DNA from: JAQXDR01 sp038138625
Lineage (GTDB): Bacteria > Pseudomonadota > Alphaproteobacteria > Rhodobacterales > Rhodobacteraceae
Assembly: GCA_038138625.1 (NCBI GenBank)
Contig: JAYQEA010000050.1
Span: 1-26,666 of the forward strand
Length of the DNA: 26,666 nucleotides
Direction: 5' to 3'
The notes beneath the pieces were generated by a model. That model saw nothing but the letters and a program-made list of their open reading frames with translations, was not told the origin of the DNA and searched no databases. Within the stretch, counting starts at the first letter, position 1; each line of letters starts with the position of its first letter. The translations under genes were made by a program, and so were the position numbers. This document shows, piece by piece, positions 1-7,288 of this stretch.

Positions 1-144
1 ACCTATCCGTGGTCTCAGATAGAACAAATCTGGACGACCATTCCCGACGCAAATCTAGCCATAGTTCCCAATTGTGCGCACGCTGTTCATGCTGAAAAGC
101 CAGAAATTTTCAATGCAATCGTCACACAGTTCTTAACGGAATGA
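1..144 (+). CDS. alpha/beta hydrolase, C-terminal fragment
   Basis: The reading frame is open from the first base to a TGA at 142-144, giving 47 residues; the start lies outside the window. The peptide contains ANLAIVPNCAHAVHAEKP followed by EIFNAIVTQFL. This matches the last strand, the catalytic-histidine loop (x-H-A-x-H-x-E-x-P) and the final helix of alpha/beta hydrolase fold enzymes such as those annotated as AB hydrolase or 3-oxoadipate enol-lactonase-like. The substrate cannot be told from this fragment. The base composition is ordinary, unlike the AT-rich DNA that begins right after the stop codon. Confidence 0.6.
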   Translation, partial: TYPWSQIEQIWTTIPDANLAIVPNCAHAVHAEKPEIFNAIVTQFLTE

Positions 145-460
145 CTCGACTGAAGTTCTAGAATAATATAATCTATAGAGGGGCGACGGGCTATTGGAGT
201 ATTTTTTAGTATTCAAATAGGTTGATATTTTTTGAATGAAAATAATTCAAACTTCACCACTCACTTAAGTTATAAATATTCAAAGGAATTATATCAAGAT
301 TTCTATTTACGAAAACAATTGCTCTTTTGATCATATTAAGACTTAAAGTGATTGTTTTTAATCTAATACTGATGCTTAAAATATTCTATATTTTGAGAAG
401 ATACACAAGGGCTATCTAGATTACTTTGAAAAATAGATCTGAGAGGTACTGAGAGCTAAA
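145..460. other. AT-rich intergenic region, probable upstream regulatory region
   Basis: These 316 bases hold no convincing gene; only tiny reading frames are present, such as a 10-codon one from about 236. The stretch is very AT-rich (line 241-300 has 14 G/C of 60 by hand count). A perfect TATAAT lies at 167-172 without a clear -35 partner. Several other AT-rich -10-like strings lie nearer the gene at 461, but composition alone would produce them, so no promoter is called. The heptamer cluster inside it is listed separately. Confidence 0.6.
211..284. repeat. cluster of ATTCAAA / TTTGAAT heptamers (candidate operator)
   Basis: ATTCAAA occurs at 211-217, 245-251 and 278-284, and its reverse complement TTTGAAT at 231-237. 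The copies at 231 and 245 form a perfect 7-bp inverted repeat with a 7-base loop (GAAAATA). The same-orientation copies are 34 and 33 bases apart, roughly three helical turns. This arrangement upstream of the binding-protein/kinase pair would suit binding sites for a regulator, but the region is AT-rich and chance is a real alternative. Confidence 0.3.
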
Positions 461-1462
461 ATGGCAATAATTAGTCGAAAAAAATATTATGGATTTTTTA
501 TCTTTGCTGTTATTTTCGTGGTGATATCTATTTCTCAGTTTAGGGATTCTGAAGCCTCTTTGGACTATAAAATTGGGTTGATTAGCAATAATCCAAATGG
601 AATTCGTAATGTTATTGGCTTTAAAGATGCATTAAGTTCACTTGGATATGTTGAAAATATAAACACTACTTATATTTTTTCTGGCAAGCCGACGCCGCGT
701 AATGAGCTACAAGATGTTATTTCAGCGTTCGTAGAGGATGATGTCAACTTGATTTTCACAGCTGGAACCCCCACCGGTGTAGCGGCTTGGGCAGTCACCA
801 AGGACACATCCGTACCAGTTGTATTTGGCGTGGTGGCAGATCCATTAACCGCTGGCATTATTGATAGCTACGACGTTCCCGGCGGCAATATGACTGGGAT
901 CATGCTAAGCAAAAATCAGGCTCGGCGTTTAGAGCTTTTCAAAGAGTTTTTCCCCAAGTTAAAAAAAGTACTTCTACCTTACAATCCGGATGATCCTGCC
1001 CCACGTGATGCTGCGATCCAGCTCTCTAATATCGCAGAGCAACTTAACGTCGAATTGTTGCATCGACATGCTAGAAACTCAGACGAAGCACTTAGTCTCA
1101 TTAGCGAGATAACAAATGAATACGATGGTGTGTTCATGTTGCCTGATAGCACAGTTAATAGGAAGCTTTCGGATTTGGTTGCCCGTACCAATGCGTTAGG
1201 CATTCCAGTTTCTGGCCCCAGTTTGACTCAGGCGGAAGGCGGGGCTGTCATGTCATACGGGATTGTTCATGGCAAGGTAGGTGCTCAGGCAGCACCGCTT
1301 GCTGAAAAAATCTTGCAAGGTGCGAATCCGGGATCAATTCCCATCCAGGAGGGAGCATTCTTTCTAGTAATAAATTTAGCCGCAACACAACGAATTGGTA
1401 TCCCAATTTCTGAAGAAAACATCAAAAGAGCGGATGTTGTCCTAAGACAAGATAAGTTATAA
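461..1462 (+). CDS. periplasmic ABC_sub_bind-family (TrpX-like) substrate-binding protein
   Basis: This 333-residue protein starts at an ATG with GAGAG a few bases upstream. Residues 1-32 look like an export signal: lysines at 7-8, then a hydrophobic run (FFIFAVIFVVISIS), with no lipobox cysteine. The mature part follows the two-lobe ABC_sub_bind pattern: YKIGLISNN strand at the start, a region with FTAGTPTGVAAW and VPVVFGVVADPLTAG, a PGGNMTGI motif, and a late ISEENIKRADVVL tail. Members of this family (PF04392) bind small ligands; some streptococcal ones serve aromatic amino acid uptake. The ligand here is unknown. No permease or ATPase gene of its own is nearby; the next gene is a histidine kinase in the same reading frame, separated by one TAA. 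Codon use is AT-rich compared with the rest of the window, which suggests transfer. Confidence 0.8.
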   Translation: MAIISRKKYYGFFIFAVIFVVISISQFRDSEASLDYKIGLISNNPNGIRNVIGFKDALSSLGYVENINTTYIFSGKPTPRNELQDVISAFVEDDVNLIFTAGTPTGVAAWAVTKDTSVPVVFGVVADPLTAGIIDSYDVPGGNMTGIMLSKNQARRLELFKEFFPKLKKVLLPYNPDDPAPRDAAIQLSNIAEQLNVELLHRHARNSDEALSLISEITNEYDGVFMLPDSTVNRKLSDLVARTNALGIPVSGPSLTQAEGGAVMSYGIVHGKVGAQAAPLAEKILQGANPGSIPIQEGAFFLVINLAATQRIGIPISEENIKRADVVLRQDKL

Positions 1463-1528
1463 TGCTACGCATTCAGCACCATTTTTTTTGTATTTGGCGT
1501 CGGATTTAGCTCTATACACGAGGCCCGG

Positions 1529-3694
1529 TTGTTCCAGCATCGCCGAATAAGATCATATTTGTTGTTGGTTAGCCTGCCGATACTGGTCATCGGTATAGCT
1601 TTGGTGTTCAGGGTTGATCACCAGATTGAACGGGAAAGCCTTAGGTTGCAATCCGGCCTTTTGGGGCAAGTTAAAGCAGAAGTCCACAGCTTGTTTTTCC
1701 GAAAATTGGACGAGTTATTCCTTTTCGATCGATTAATTAACATCTCATCTCTATCAAACGAAAAAGTACAGCTTCAATTAAATTTGCTACTTTCTCATGA
1801 CATATCTCATGAAATGGCAGTAATTTTAGACACAAAAAATAATCCGCTGCAAATAGCAACAAGGACGCAGGCCGCTGCAGTTCAACATAGCGCAAGCCTA
1901 TTCAATTTGCCAAATGCAGCTTTTTGGGAATACGAGGACTTTTTCATTGGACAAATTATTTATGATGATCAATTACGGACGCCGTTGTTTGAGATAGCTA
2001 TTCCAATAAAAGATATTCAGACTGATGAAATTTTATATATACTGGCGCTCAAGACTAGATTTCAAGCAATATGGGATGTGATTTCTGTTCTGAATATTCC
2101 CGAGACAACAAACGTGCAAATCATTCGTGCAGATGGTTTAGTTGTAGCTGATCGTGATATTGGACGCGTTTTGGCAAAAGAGCGTATCACTCCACCCACA
2201 AAAGACGGAAGATATATTTCTGACGATGGAGTCCAAGAGCTTGCAGTCGTAGATACAGTCCGTTTTGGCAACACAGAACTTCACATAATCGTTACGAGAA
2301 GCCTCTCATCAGCTCTGAGCGTAGCAACAACAACGCGCTTCATTGTTTTCATCATGGCAGGAGCTGTTTGGTTTTTAGCAGTAATCCTTGCGTTATTTTT
2401 GGCACGCTACGTCGAAACACCTACGCGAGAAATGGCCTCAGCAGCCAAGCGAATTGCGGCTGGTGATCTAGATACCGTTATCCCCAGTATCGGCCCGTTT
2501 GAACTTCGCCAATTGGCCACTTCGCTGGCCGCGATGACAGAGCAATTACGTAGCCAGATCGACGAGCAAACGCGCCGTGCAATTTTAGAAAGAGAGCGTG
2601 CAGTCATTACATTGGAAGCAATTAAAGAAGCCGTAATTGTTACTGATGACGCTAAACGGGTTCAGTACATGAACCCCGCGGCAAACTACTTTTTTGCGTC
2701 AGAAGCTAATAACCAATCACTCAGTAGCTTAATGAAGTTTTCAAATTCTGGGGTAAATTTAAAATTCTCCAATAAAAAACAAAAGGAAAAATTCCGATCA
2801 CAAGAGCAAACTTTTTTTGAAGAAAGCGAGCATGTACTCATAGATCAAGCTGGCTGTGAAGTTGCAGTCATGGTCACGCTTTCTCGATTAAGCATGTCCA
2901 CGACAAGTGGCAATGACGGTTGGGTTATTGTCATTCGAGATATAACATCACAAAAATTAGCAGCCCAAGCGCAAATAGCTCAACAAAAGCTGGTTGCGCT
3001 TGGGCAATTCACAGGTGGAATTGCCCATGATTTCAATAATCTATTGGCTATAATCATTGGATATACAGAGCTGATGGTGTCGCAGGGGGAATCCAACGAA
3101 ACCAGTCATGGCGCCATTCTTTCCGCGGCAGAAAGAGGCGTTGATCTTACGCGGCGGTTGTTGGTTTATGCGGGCCAATATCCTTTGGAATTGACATCTC
3201 ATGACCTTAAAATACCACTACGTAAATGGGCGGACAATTATCATTTACTTGTCCCCTCCGGAATTATTTTTGAAATAGATATTGCGGTTAATCTTTGGCC
3301 TGCAAGGGTAGATTTAAAAGAACTGGAGAATGCGACCAAAAGCATTTTAGAAAACGGTCGTGAGGCTTTGGATGGTTTTGGCACGCTTACGATTTCAGCA
3401 CGAAACACTGTTTTTTCAGAGATTAATGAAGAAGCGGTTGTACGCTGTTCTCCTGGCTCCTACATCGCAATAACCGTTCAGGACACCGGGATAGGAATTG
3501 GCGGGGAACGAATGGACCGTATTTTAGAACCATTTTTTACGACTAAAGAGTTTGGAAATGGTAGCGGTTTAGGGCTTGCTATGGTCGCTGGCTATTTGCG
3601 GCAAATTAGCGGCGGTCTAAAAATTTCGAGTCAAATTGGAAAGGGTACAAGTGTGACCATGTATCTCCCACGTGCTATTGAGAATGCAAGATAG
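1529..3694 (+). CDS. membrane sensor histidine kinase (periplasmic sensor, HAMP, PAS, NtrB-like kinase core)
   Basis: This 721-residue kinase has a transmembrane helix at about 10-27, a large periplasmic sensor at about 28-265, a second helix at about 270-293, a HAMP region to about 345, and a PAS-like domain at about 355-470. The dimerisation domain carries GGIAHDFNNLL with phospho-acceptor His500. The ATPase domain has the N box at Asn609 (LENGREAL), DTGIGIGGE at 652-660, FFTTK at 669-673 and GNGSGLGLA at 676-684. All catalytic motifs are intact. There is no receiver domain in the protein and no response regulator gene adjacent. The start is TTG, the only usual start codon in frame between the upstream TAA and the first helix, with GAGG at 1520-1523 as ribosome site. 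An alternative start (ATG at 1462 overlapping the previous stop) would need one base removed from a run of eight T. AT-rich like its upstream partner. Confidence 0.88.
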   Translation: MFQHRRIRSYLLLVSLPILVIGIALVFRVDHQIERESLRLQSGLLGQVKAEVHSLFFRKLDELFLFDRLINISSLSNEKVQLQLNLLLSHDISHEMAVILDTKNNPLQIATRTQAAAVQHSASLFNLPNAAFWEYEDFFIGQIIYDDQLRTPLFEIAIPIKDIQTDEILYILALKTRFQAIWDVISVLNIPETTNVQIIRADGLVVADRDIGRVLAKERITPPTKDGRYISDDGVQELAVVDTVRFGNTELHIIVTRSLSSALSVATTTRFIVFIMAGAVWFLAVILALFLARYVETPTREMASAAKRIAAGDLDTVIPSIGPFELRQLATSLAAMTEQLRSQIDEQTRRAILERERAVITLEAIKEAVIVTDDAKRVQYMNPAANYFFASEANNQSLSSLMKFSNSGVNLKFSNKKQKEKFRSQEQTFFEESEHVLIDQAGCEVAVMVTLSRLSMSTTSGNDGWVIVIRDITSQKLAAQAQIAQQKLVALGQFTGGIAHDFNNLLAIIIGYTELMVSQGESNETSHGAILSAAERGVDLTRRLLVYAGQYPLELTSHDLKIPLRKWADNYHLLVPSGIIFEIDIAVNLWPARVDLKELENATKSILENGREALDGFGTLTISARNTVFSEINEEAVVRCSPGSYIAITVQDTGIGIGGERMDRILEPFFTTKEFGNGSGLGLAMVAGYLRQISGGLKISSQIGKGTSVTMYLPRAIENAR

Positions 3695-3931
3695 CACAGG
3701 CTTGGCAAGAGGATTTGTGGCTCTTGGATATTTTCGAACTATCCACAGCCATTCTTCAGTGATGCTAAAGGCGCTAGTCAGCCATGACCATTGGGAAAAA
3801 ATGATTAAGTTATAGTCGACAACCAGCATAAAAGGACCACCGATCGTCTGACCGTTGCGCGTTTTAAGTGTCTGGTCCTTGTTTCAGACAAAAAAACCTG
3901 AACGCAGCCTTTCCCTTTCAGCCAGCAATAC
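3695..3931. other. intergenic region between convergent histidine kinase and dnaJ genes
   Basis: These 237 bases separate the kinase stop from the dnaJ stop. No gene is supported. A 6-bp inverted repeat TGGATA/TATCCA lies at 3725-3745 without a T-run. An 8-bp inverted repeat AAGGACCA (3832-3839) / TGGTCCTT (3873-3880) encloses 33 bases; read from dnaJ it is followed only by a short TTTT. A further GTCTG/CAGAC hairpin lies just beyond 3870. One of these may stop transcription, but none is a textbook terminator. Confidence 0.4.
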
Positions 3932-5071
3932 TTAGCCCTTCATGCTATCCCAGAAACCTTTGACACTGCTAAAAAAGCTTTTTGTTTCGGGGTTGTTGTC
4001 TTCGCTTAATGCTTCAAACTCACGAAGAAGTTCCTTTTGTCGACTTGTAAGGTTGACAGGTGTTTCGACAGCCATCTCGATAAACATATCACCAGTACCT
4101 GCACCGCGTAACGCCGGCATACCCTTGCCACGCAATCGCATTTGCCGACCAGATTGACTACCTCCAGGGATCCTGACGCGCGAACGTCCGCCATCGATTG
4201 TCGGGACCTCTATATCTCCACCCAAAGCGGCTGCTGCCATGCTAACGGGAACGCGACAATACAAGTCCGAGCCGTCTCTTTCAAAAATTTCATGCTGTTG
4301 GACTTCAATAAAAATATAAAGATCTCCAGACGGTCCACCGCGAGCGCCCGCTTCACCTTCACCACCCAGTCGAATCCTTGTACCCGTTTCAACCCCAGCA
4401 GGTATATTAACAGACAACGCACGTTCCTTTTGGAGACGGCCACTGCCGCCACAAGACTTACACGGATTTTTAATAATCTGACCAAGTCCCGAACAGGTTG
4501 GACAGGTCCGTTCGACAGTGAAAAAACCTTGCTGTGCACGTACTTTACCCATACCCGAACAAGTTGGACAGGTCACTGGTTCAGATCCACCCTCGGCACC
4601 CGTTCCATTACAGGAGCCACATTGAACAGAGCTTGGAACCTGAATAGTTTTTTGAATTCCGCCAAACGCTTCCTCAAGCGTTACACGTAGATTGTACCGT
4701 AAATCTGAACCGCGGGCGGCGCGTTGGCGACCACCACGCTGACCGCCCATAAAATCACCAAAAAGGTCATCAAACACGTCCGAAAATGCACTTGCAAAAT
4801 CGCCTTGCCCACCTGCGCCAGGTCGCGGCCCACCGCCCATACCACCTTCGAAAGCTGCATGACCATATCGATCATATGCAGCTTTTTTGTCAGCGTTCTT
4901 CAGGACTTCATAGGCTTCATTCGCCTCTTTGAACTGGCTTTCTGCGTTTGGATTGTCCGAGTTGCGGTCCGGGTGTAGCTCTTTTGCCTTGCGACGATAG
5001 GCTTTTTTTATTTCTTCGGCAGATGCCCCTTTGGCAACATCAAGTACGTCATAATAGTCACGCTTGGACAT
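3932..5071 (-). CDS. dnaJ: chaperone protein DnaJ
   Basis: Full-length (379 residues) type I Hsp40 co-chaperone that delivers substrates to DnaK and stimulates its ATPase. The J domain (about 1-70) contains the His33-Pro34-Asp35 motif. A glycine/phenylalanine-rich linker follows at about 75-120. The zinc-binding region has four CxxCxGxG repeats at 151-158, 168-175, 190-197 and 204-211, and then comes the C-terminal substrate-binding domain. The ATG is preceded by a strong AAAGGAGG site. It lies 80 bases downstream of dnaK on the same strand, as in most alphaproteobacteria, so the two are probably co-transcribed, with a hairpin between them. Confidence 0.98.
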   Translation of the reverse strand: MSKRDYYDVLDVAKGASAEEIKKAYRRKAKELHPDRNSDNPNAESQFKEANEAYEVLKNADKKAAYDRYGHAAFEGGMGGGPRPGAGGQGDFASAFSDVFDDLFGDFMGGQRGGRQRAARGSDLRYNLRVTLEEAFGGIQKTIQVPSSVQCGSCNGTGAEGGSEPVTCPTCSGMGKVRAQQGFFTVERTCPTCSGLGQIIKNPCKSCGGSGRLQKERALSVNIPAGVETGTRIRLGGEGEAGARGGPSGDLYIFIEVQQHEIFERDGSDLYCRVPVSMAAAALGGDIEVPTIDGGRSRVRIPGGSQSGRQMRLRGKGMPALRGAGTGDMFIEMAVETPVNLTSRQKELLREFEALSEDNNPETKSFFSSVKGFWDSMKG

Positions 5072-5100
5072 TTTGATCCTCCTTTGACCTGAACGGAAAC

Positions 5101-5131
5101 GGGGGCGTGTCCGTTAAAGTGGACCGCCCCC
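5101..5131 (-). promoter_or_regulatory. strong hairpin between dnaK and dnaJ
   Basis: GGGGGCG (5101-5107) pairs with CGCCCCC (5125-5131), continued by GTCC (5109-5112) with GGAC (5121-5124) around an 8-base loop, with one bulged base at 5108. That is an 11-bp GC-rich stem in the dnaK-dnaJ transcript. No T-run follows, so it is more likely an mRNA processing or stability element, or a partial attenuator lowering DnaJ relative to DnaK, than a full terminator. The structure is seen; the role is inferred. Confidence 0.6.
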
Positions 5132-5151
5132 TGCCGTCAGAATGCGCTGGC

Positions 5152-7071
5152 TTAGCCCCGCTTGTCGTTGCTATCCAAGTCTTCAAAGTCGGCATCGACG
5201 ATAGTGTCATCGTCCATGGACCCATCATCTGCTGGCGCGGGTTCGTCGCCTTCTGCTTCGGATTGCGCCTTGTAGATGGCCTCCCCCAGACGCATAGCCG
5301 CCTCGGTTACATTCTGGATACCGGCACGCATTTTATCAGCTGTGACCGTTTCATCGGCCAGATCATCCTTAAGAGCAGCAACCGCCAATTCGATTGCTTC
5401 AATCGTGGATGGATCAACCTTATCTCCATGATCTTCAATTGATTTTTCCGTTGAATGAACCAGACTTTCTGCCTGATTACGAGCTTCAACCAATTCACGA
5501 CGGGCCTTGTCCGACTCAGCGTTTTCCTCAGCTTCTTTGACCATCGCGTCTATATCGTCATCGGACAGACCACCAGAAGCCTGAATGGTGATCTTTTGCT
5601 CTTTGTTAGTCCCCTTATCTTTAGCACTAACAGAGACGATCCCGTTCGCATCGATATCAAATGTCACCTCGATTTGTGGCATACCACGTGGTGCTGGAGG
5701 AATTTCTTCCAAATTAAACTGGCCGAGCATCTTGTTGTCTGCCGCCATTTCCCGTTCACCTTGAAAGACCCGAATGGTCACGGCGTTCTGATTGTCCTCA
5801 GCCGTCGAAAACACCTGAGATTTTTTGGTCGGAATGGTCGTGTTACGATCAATTAGACGCGTGAACACGCCACCAAGCGTTTCGATGCCCAATGACAGCG
5901 GTGTCACGTCCAGCAAAACAACGTCTTTGACATCACCTTGCAGGACGCCAGCCTGAATTGCCGCGCCCATGGCAACAACTTCGTCCGGGTTGACGCCTTT
6001 GTGCGGCTCTTTACCAAAGAATTTGGTCACCTCTTCGATAACCCTTGGCATGCGCGTCATACCACCCACAAGAACAACTTCGTCAATCTCGTTGGTCGAC
6101 AGACCGGCATCTTTAAGGGCCGCAGCACAAGGTTTCAGGCTGCCCTTGATAAGATCGGCGACAAGGCTTTCCAATTTTGCACGTGTCAGCTTCATCACCA
6201 TGTGAAGAGGTTGGCCATTTGCGCCCATGGAAATAAACGGTTGGTTAATTTCCGTTTGGCTTGAGCTCGACAATTCGATTTTTGCCTTTTCAGCAGCTTC
6301 CTTTAGACGCTGCAAGGCCATCTTATCTTTGGTCAGGTCAACCGAGTGTTCTTTTTTGAACTCGTCCGCAAGGTAAGAAACGATCCGCATGTCGAAGTCT
6401 TCACCACCAAGGAACGTATCACCATTGGTGGATTTCACCTCGAACAACCCGTCATCAATCTCGAGAATGGTCACATCAAAGGTACCACCACCGAGGTCGA
6501 AGACAGCAATTGTTTTGCTTTCTTTTTTGTCCAAACCATAAGCCAACGCAGCCGCGGTAGGCTCGTTGATGATGCGCAAAACCTCAAGGCCCGCGATCTT
6601 ACCTGCGTCTTTTGTCGCTTGCCGCTGCGCATCATTAAAATAGGCAGGTACCGTAATGACGGCCTGGTCCACATCTTCGCCCAAATAGCTTTCAGCGGTC
6701 TCTTTCATCTTTTGAAGTATGAAGGCCGAGATTTGTGACGGTGAGTATGTCTCTGATTTCGCGCGCACCCAAGCGTCGCCATTGCCGCCATCGATCACCT
6801 CAAACGGCAGATTGGCTTTATCTTTGGCAAGGTGGCTGTCATCGTTTCTGCGCCCGATCAGACGCTTCACACCAAAAATGGTATTGTCGGGGTTGGTTAC
6901 TGCCTGGCGTTTCGCGGGCTGACCGACCAGCCGCTCATCATCTGTAAACGCAACGATAGAGGGCGTTGTACGTGCGCCTTCCGAATTTTCAATGACACGA
7001 GGCTGCGATCCATCCATGATGGCGATACAGCTGTTGGTGGTTCCAAGGTCGATACCAATTACTTTGGCCAT
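5152..7071 (-). CDS. dnaK: chaperone protein DnaK (Hsp70)
   Basis: Full-length 639-residue cytoplasmic Hsp70 that binds and releases unfolded segments in an ATP-driven cycle with DnaJ and GrpE. The N-terminus has the phosphate-binding IGIDLGTTNSC at 5-15, and the ATPase domain has the phosphate 2 motif FDLGGGTFDVTILEI and VLVGGMTRMP. The substrate-binding domain includes LLDVTPLSLGIETLGG, followed by the helical lid and an acidic tail ending DFEDLDSNDKRG. Length matches the E. coli protein closely. The ATG has an AAGAAGGG ribosome site. Transcription is probably driven by a heat-shock-type promoter about 110 bases upstream, through a leader containing a small hairpin. grpE is not in the window. 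Confidence 0.99.
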   Translation of the reverse strand: MAKVIGIDLGTTNSCIAIMDGSQPRVIENSEGARTTPSIVAFTDDERLVGQPAKRQAVTNPDNTIFGVKRLIGRRNDDSHLAKDKANLPFEVIDGGNGDAWVRAKSETYSPSQISAFILQKMKETAESYLGEDVDQAVITVPAYFNDAQRQATKDAGKIAGLEVLRIINEPTAAALAYGLDKKESKTIAVFDLGGGTFDVTILEIDDGLFEVKSTNGDTFLGGEDFDMRIVSYLADEFKKEHSVDLTKDKMALQRLKEAAEKAKIELSSSSQTEINQPFISMGANGQPLHMVMKLTRAKLESLVADLIKGSLKPCAAALKDAGLSTNEIDEVVLVGGMTRMPRVIEEVTKFFGKEPHKGVNPDEVVAMGAAIQAGVLQGDVKDVVLLDVTPLSLGIETLGGVFTRLIDRNTTIPTKKSQVFSTAEDNQNAVTIRVFQGEREMAADNKMLGQFNLEEIPPAPRGMPQIEVTFDIDANGIVSVSAKDKGTNKEQKITIQASGGLSDDDIDAMVKEAEENAESDKARRELVEARNQAESLVHSTEKSIEDHGDKVDPSTIEAIELAVAALKDDLADETVTADKMRAGIQNVTEAAMRLGEAIYKAQSEAEGDEPAPADDGSMDDDTIVDADFEDLDSNDKRG

Positions 7072-7146
7072 GATTGCAATCCCTTCTTATAGTCAAGGCG
7101 ATGTCTCGAAAGCAGACCCATTACGGCATCTACCCCCGTCAAGAAC

Positions 7147-7168
7147 AGGCTGGACGCTTTCCCAGCCT
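7147..7168 (-). promoter_or_regulatory. hairpin in the dnaK 5' leader
   Basis: AGGCTGG (7147-7153) and CCAGCCT (7162-7168) form a perfect 7-bp stem with an 8-base loop in the predicted dnaK mRNA leader, about 75 bases before the start codon. It does not cover the ribosome site directly, so a simple RNA-thermometer role is not evident. It may protect the 5' end. Confidence 0.35.
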
Positions 7169-7180
7169 CGGTTCGAAGGG

Positions 7181-7210
7181 TATATAGGGGGCCTGACACC
7201 AAGCCGCAAG
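7181..7210 (-). promoter_or_regulatory. candidate heat-shock sigma (RpoH) promoter of dnaK
   Basis: On the minus strand CTTGCGG (7210-7204) is followed after 12 bases by CCCCCTATATA (7191-7181). The heat-shock sigma consensus is about CTTGAAA, 13-14 bases, CCCCATNT, so the -35 core and the C-rich -10 both fit; counting from the fourth C the spacer is 13. The position, about 110 bases upstream of the dnaK ATG and inside the divergent dnaK-alkB spacer, is plausible. Assigned by eye from pattern only. Confidence 0.5.
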
Positions 7211-7288
7211 CAGGACAAGACGGTCACTTGTACCAATTTGCATCGTTTTTTAAATTTCCTTGTCTAAAGACAGAAGAAACTGTGCCCA

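Noticed and set aside
167..172. TATAAT as the -10 of a promoter for the binding-protein gene
   Set aside because: No -35-like sequence lies at normal distance, the start codon is almost 290 bases away, and the surrounding DNA is so AT-rich that the hexamer is expected by chance.
4142..4690. Plus-strand open frame of 182 codons inside dnaJ
   Set aside because: It lies wholly opposite the conserved dnaJ gene, and its composition (rich in Thr, Arg and Ser) is that of an antisense shadow with no recognisable motif.
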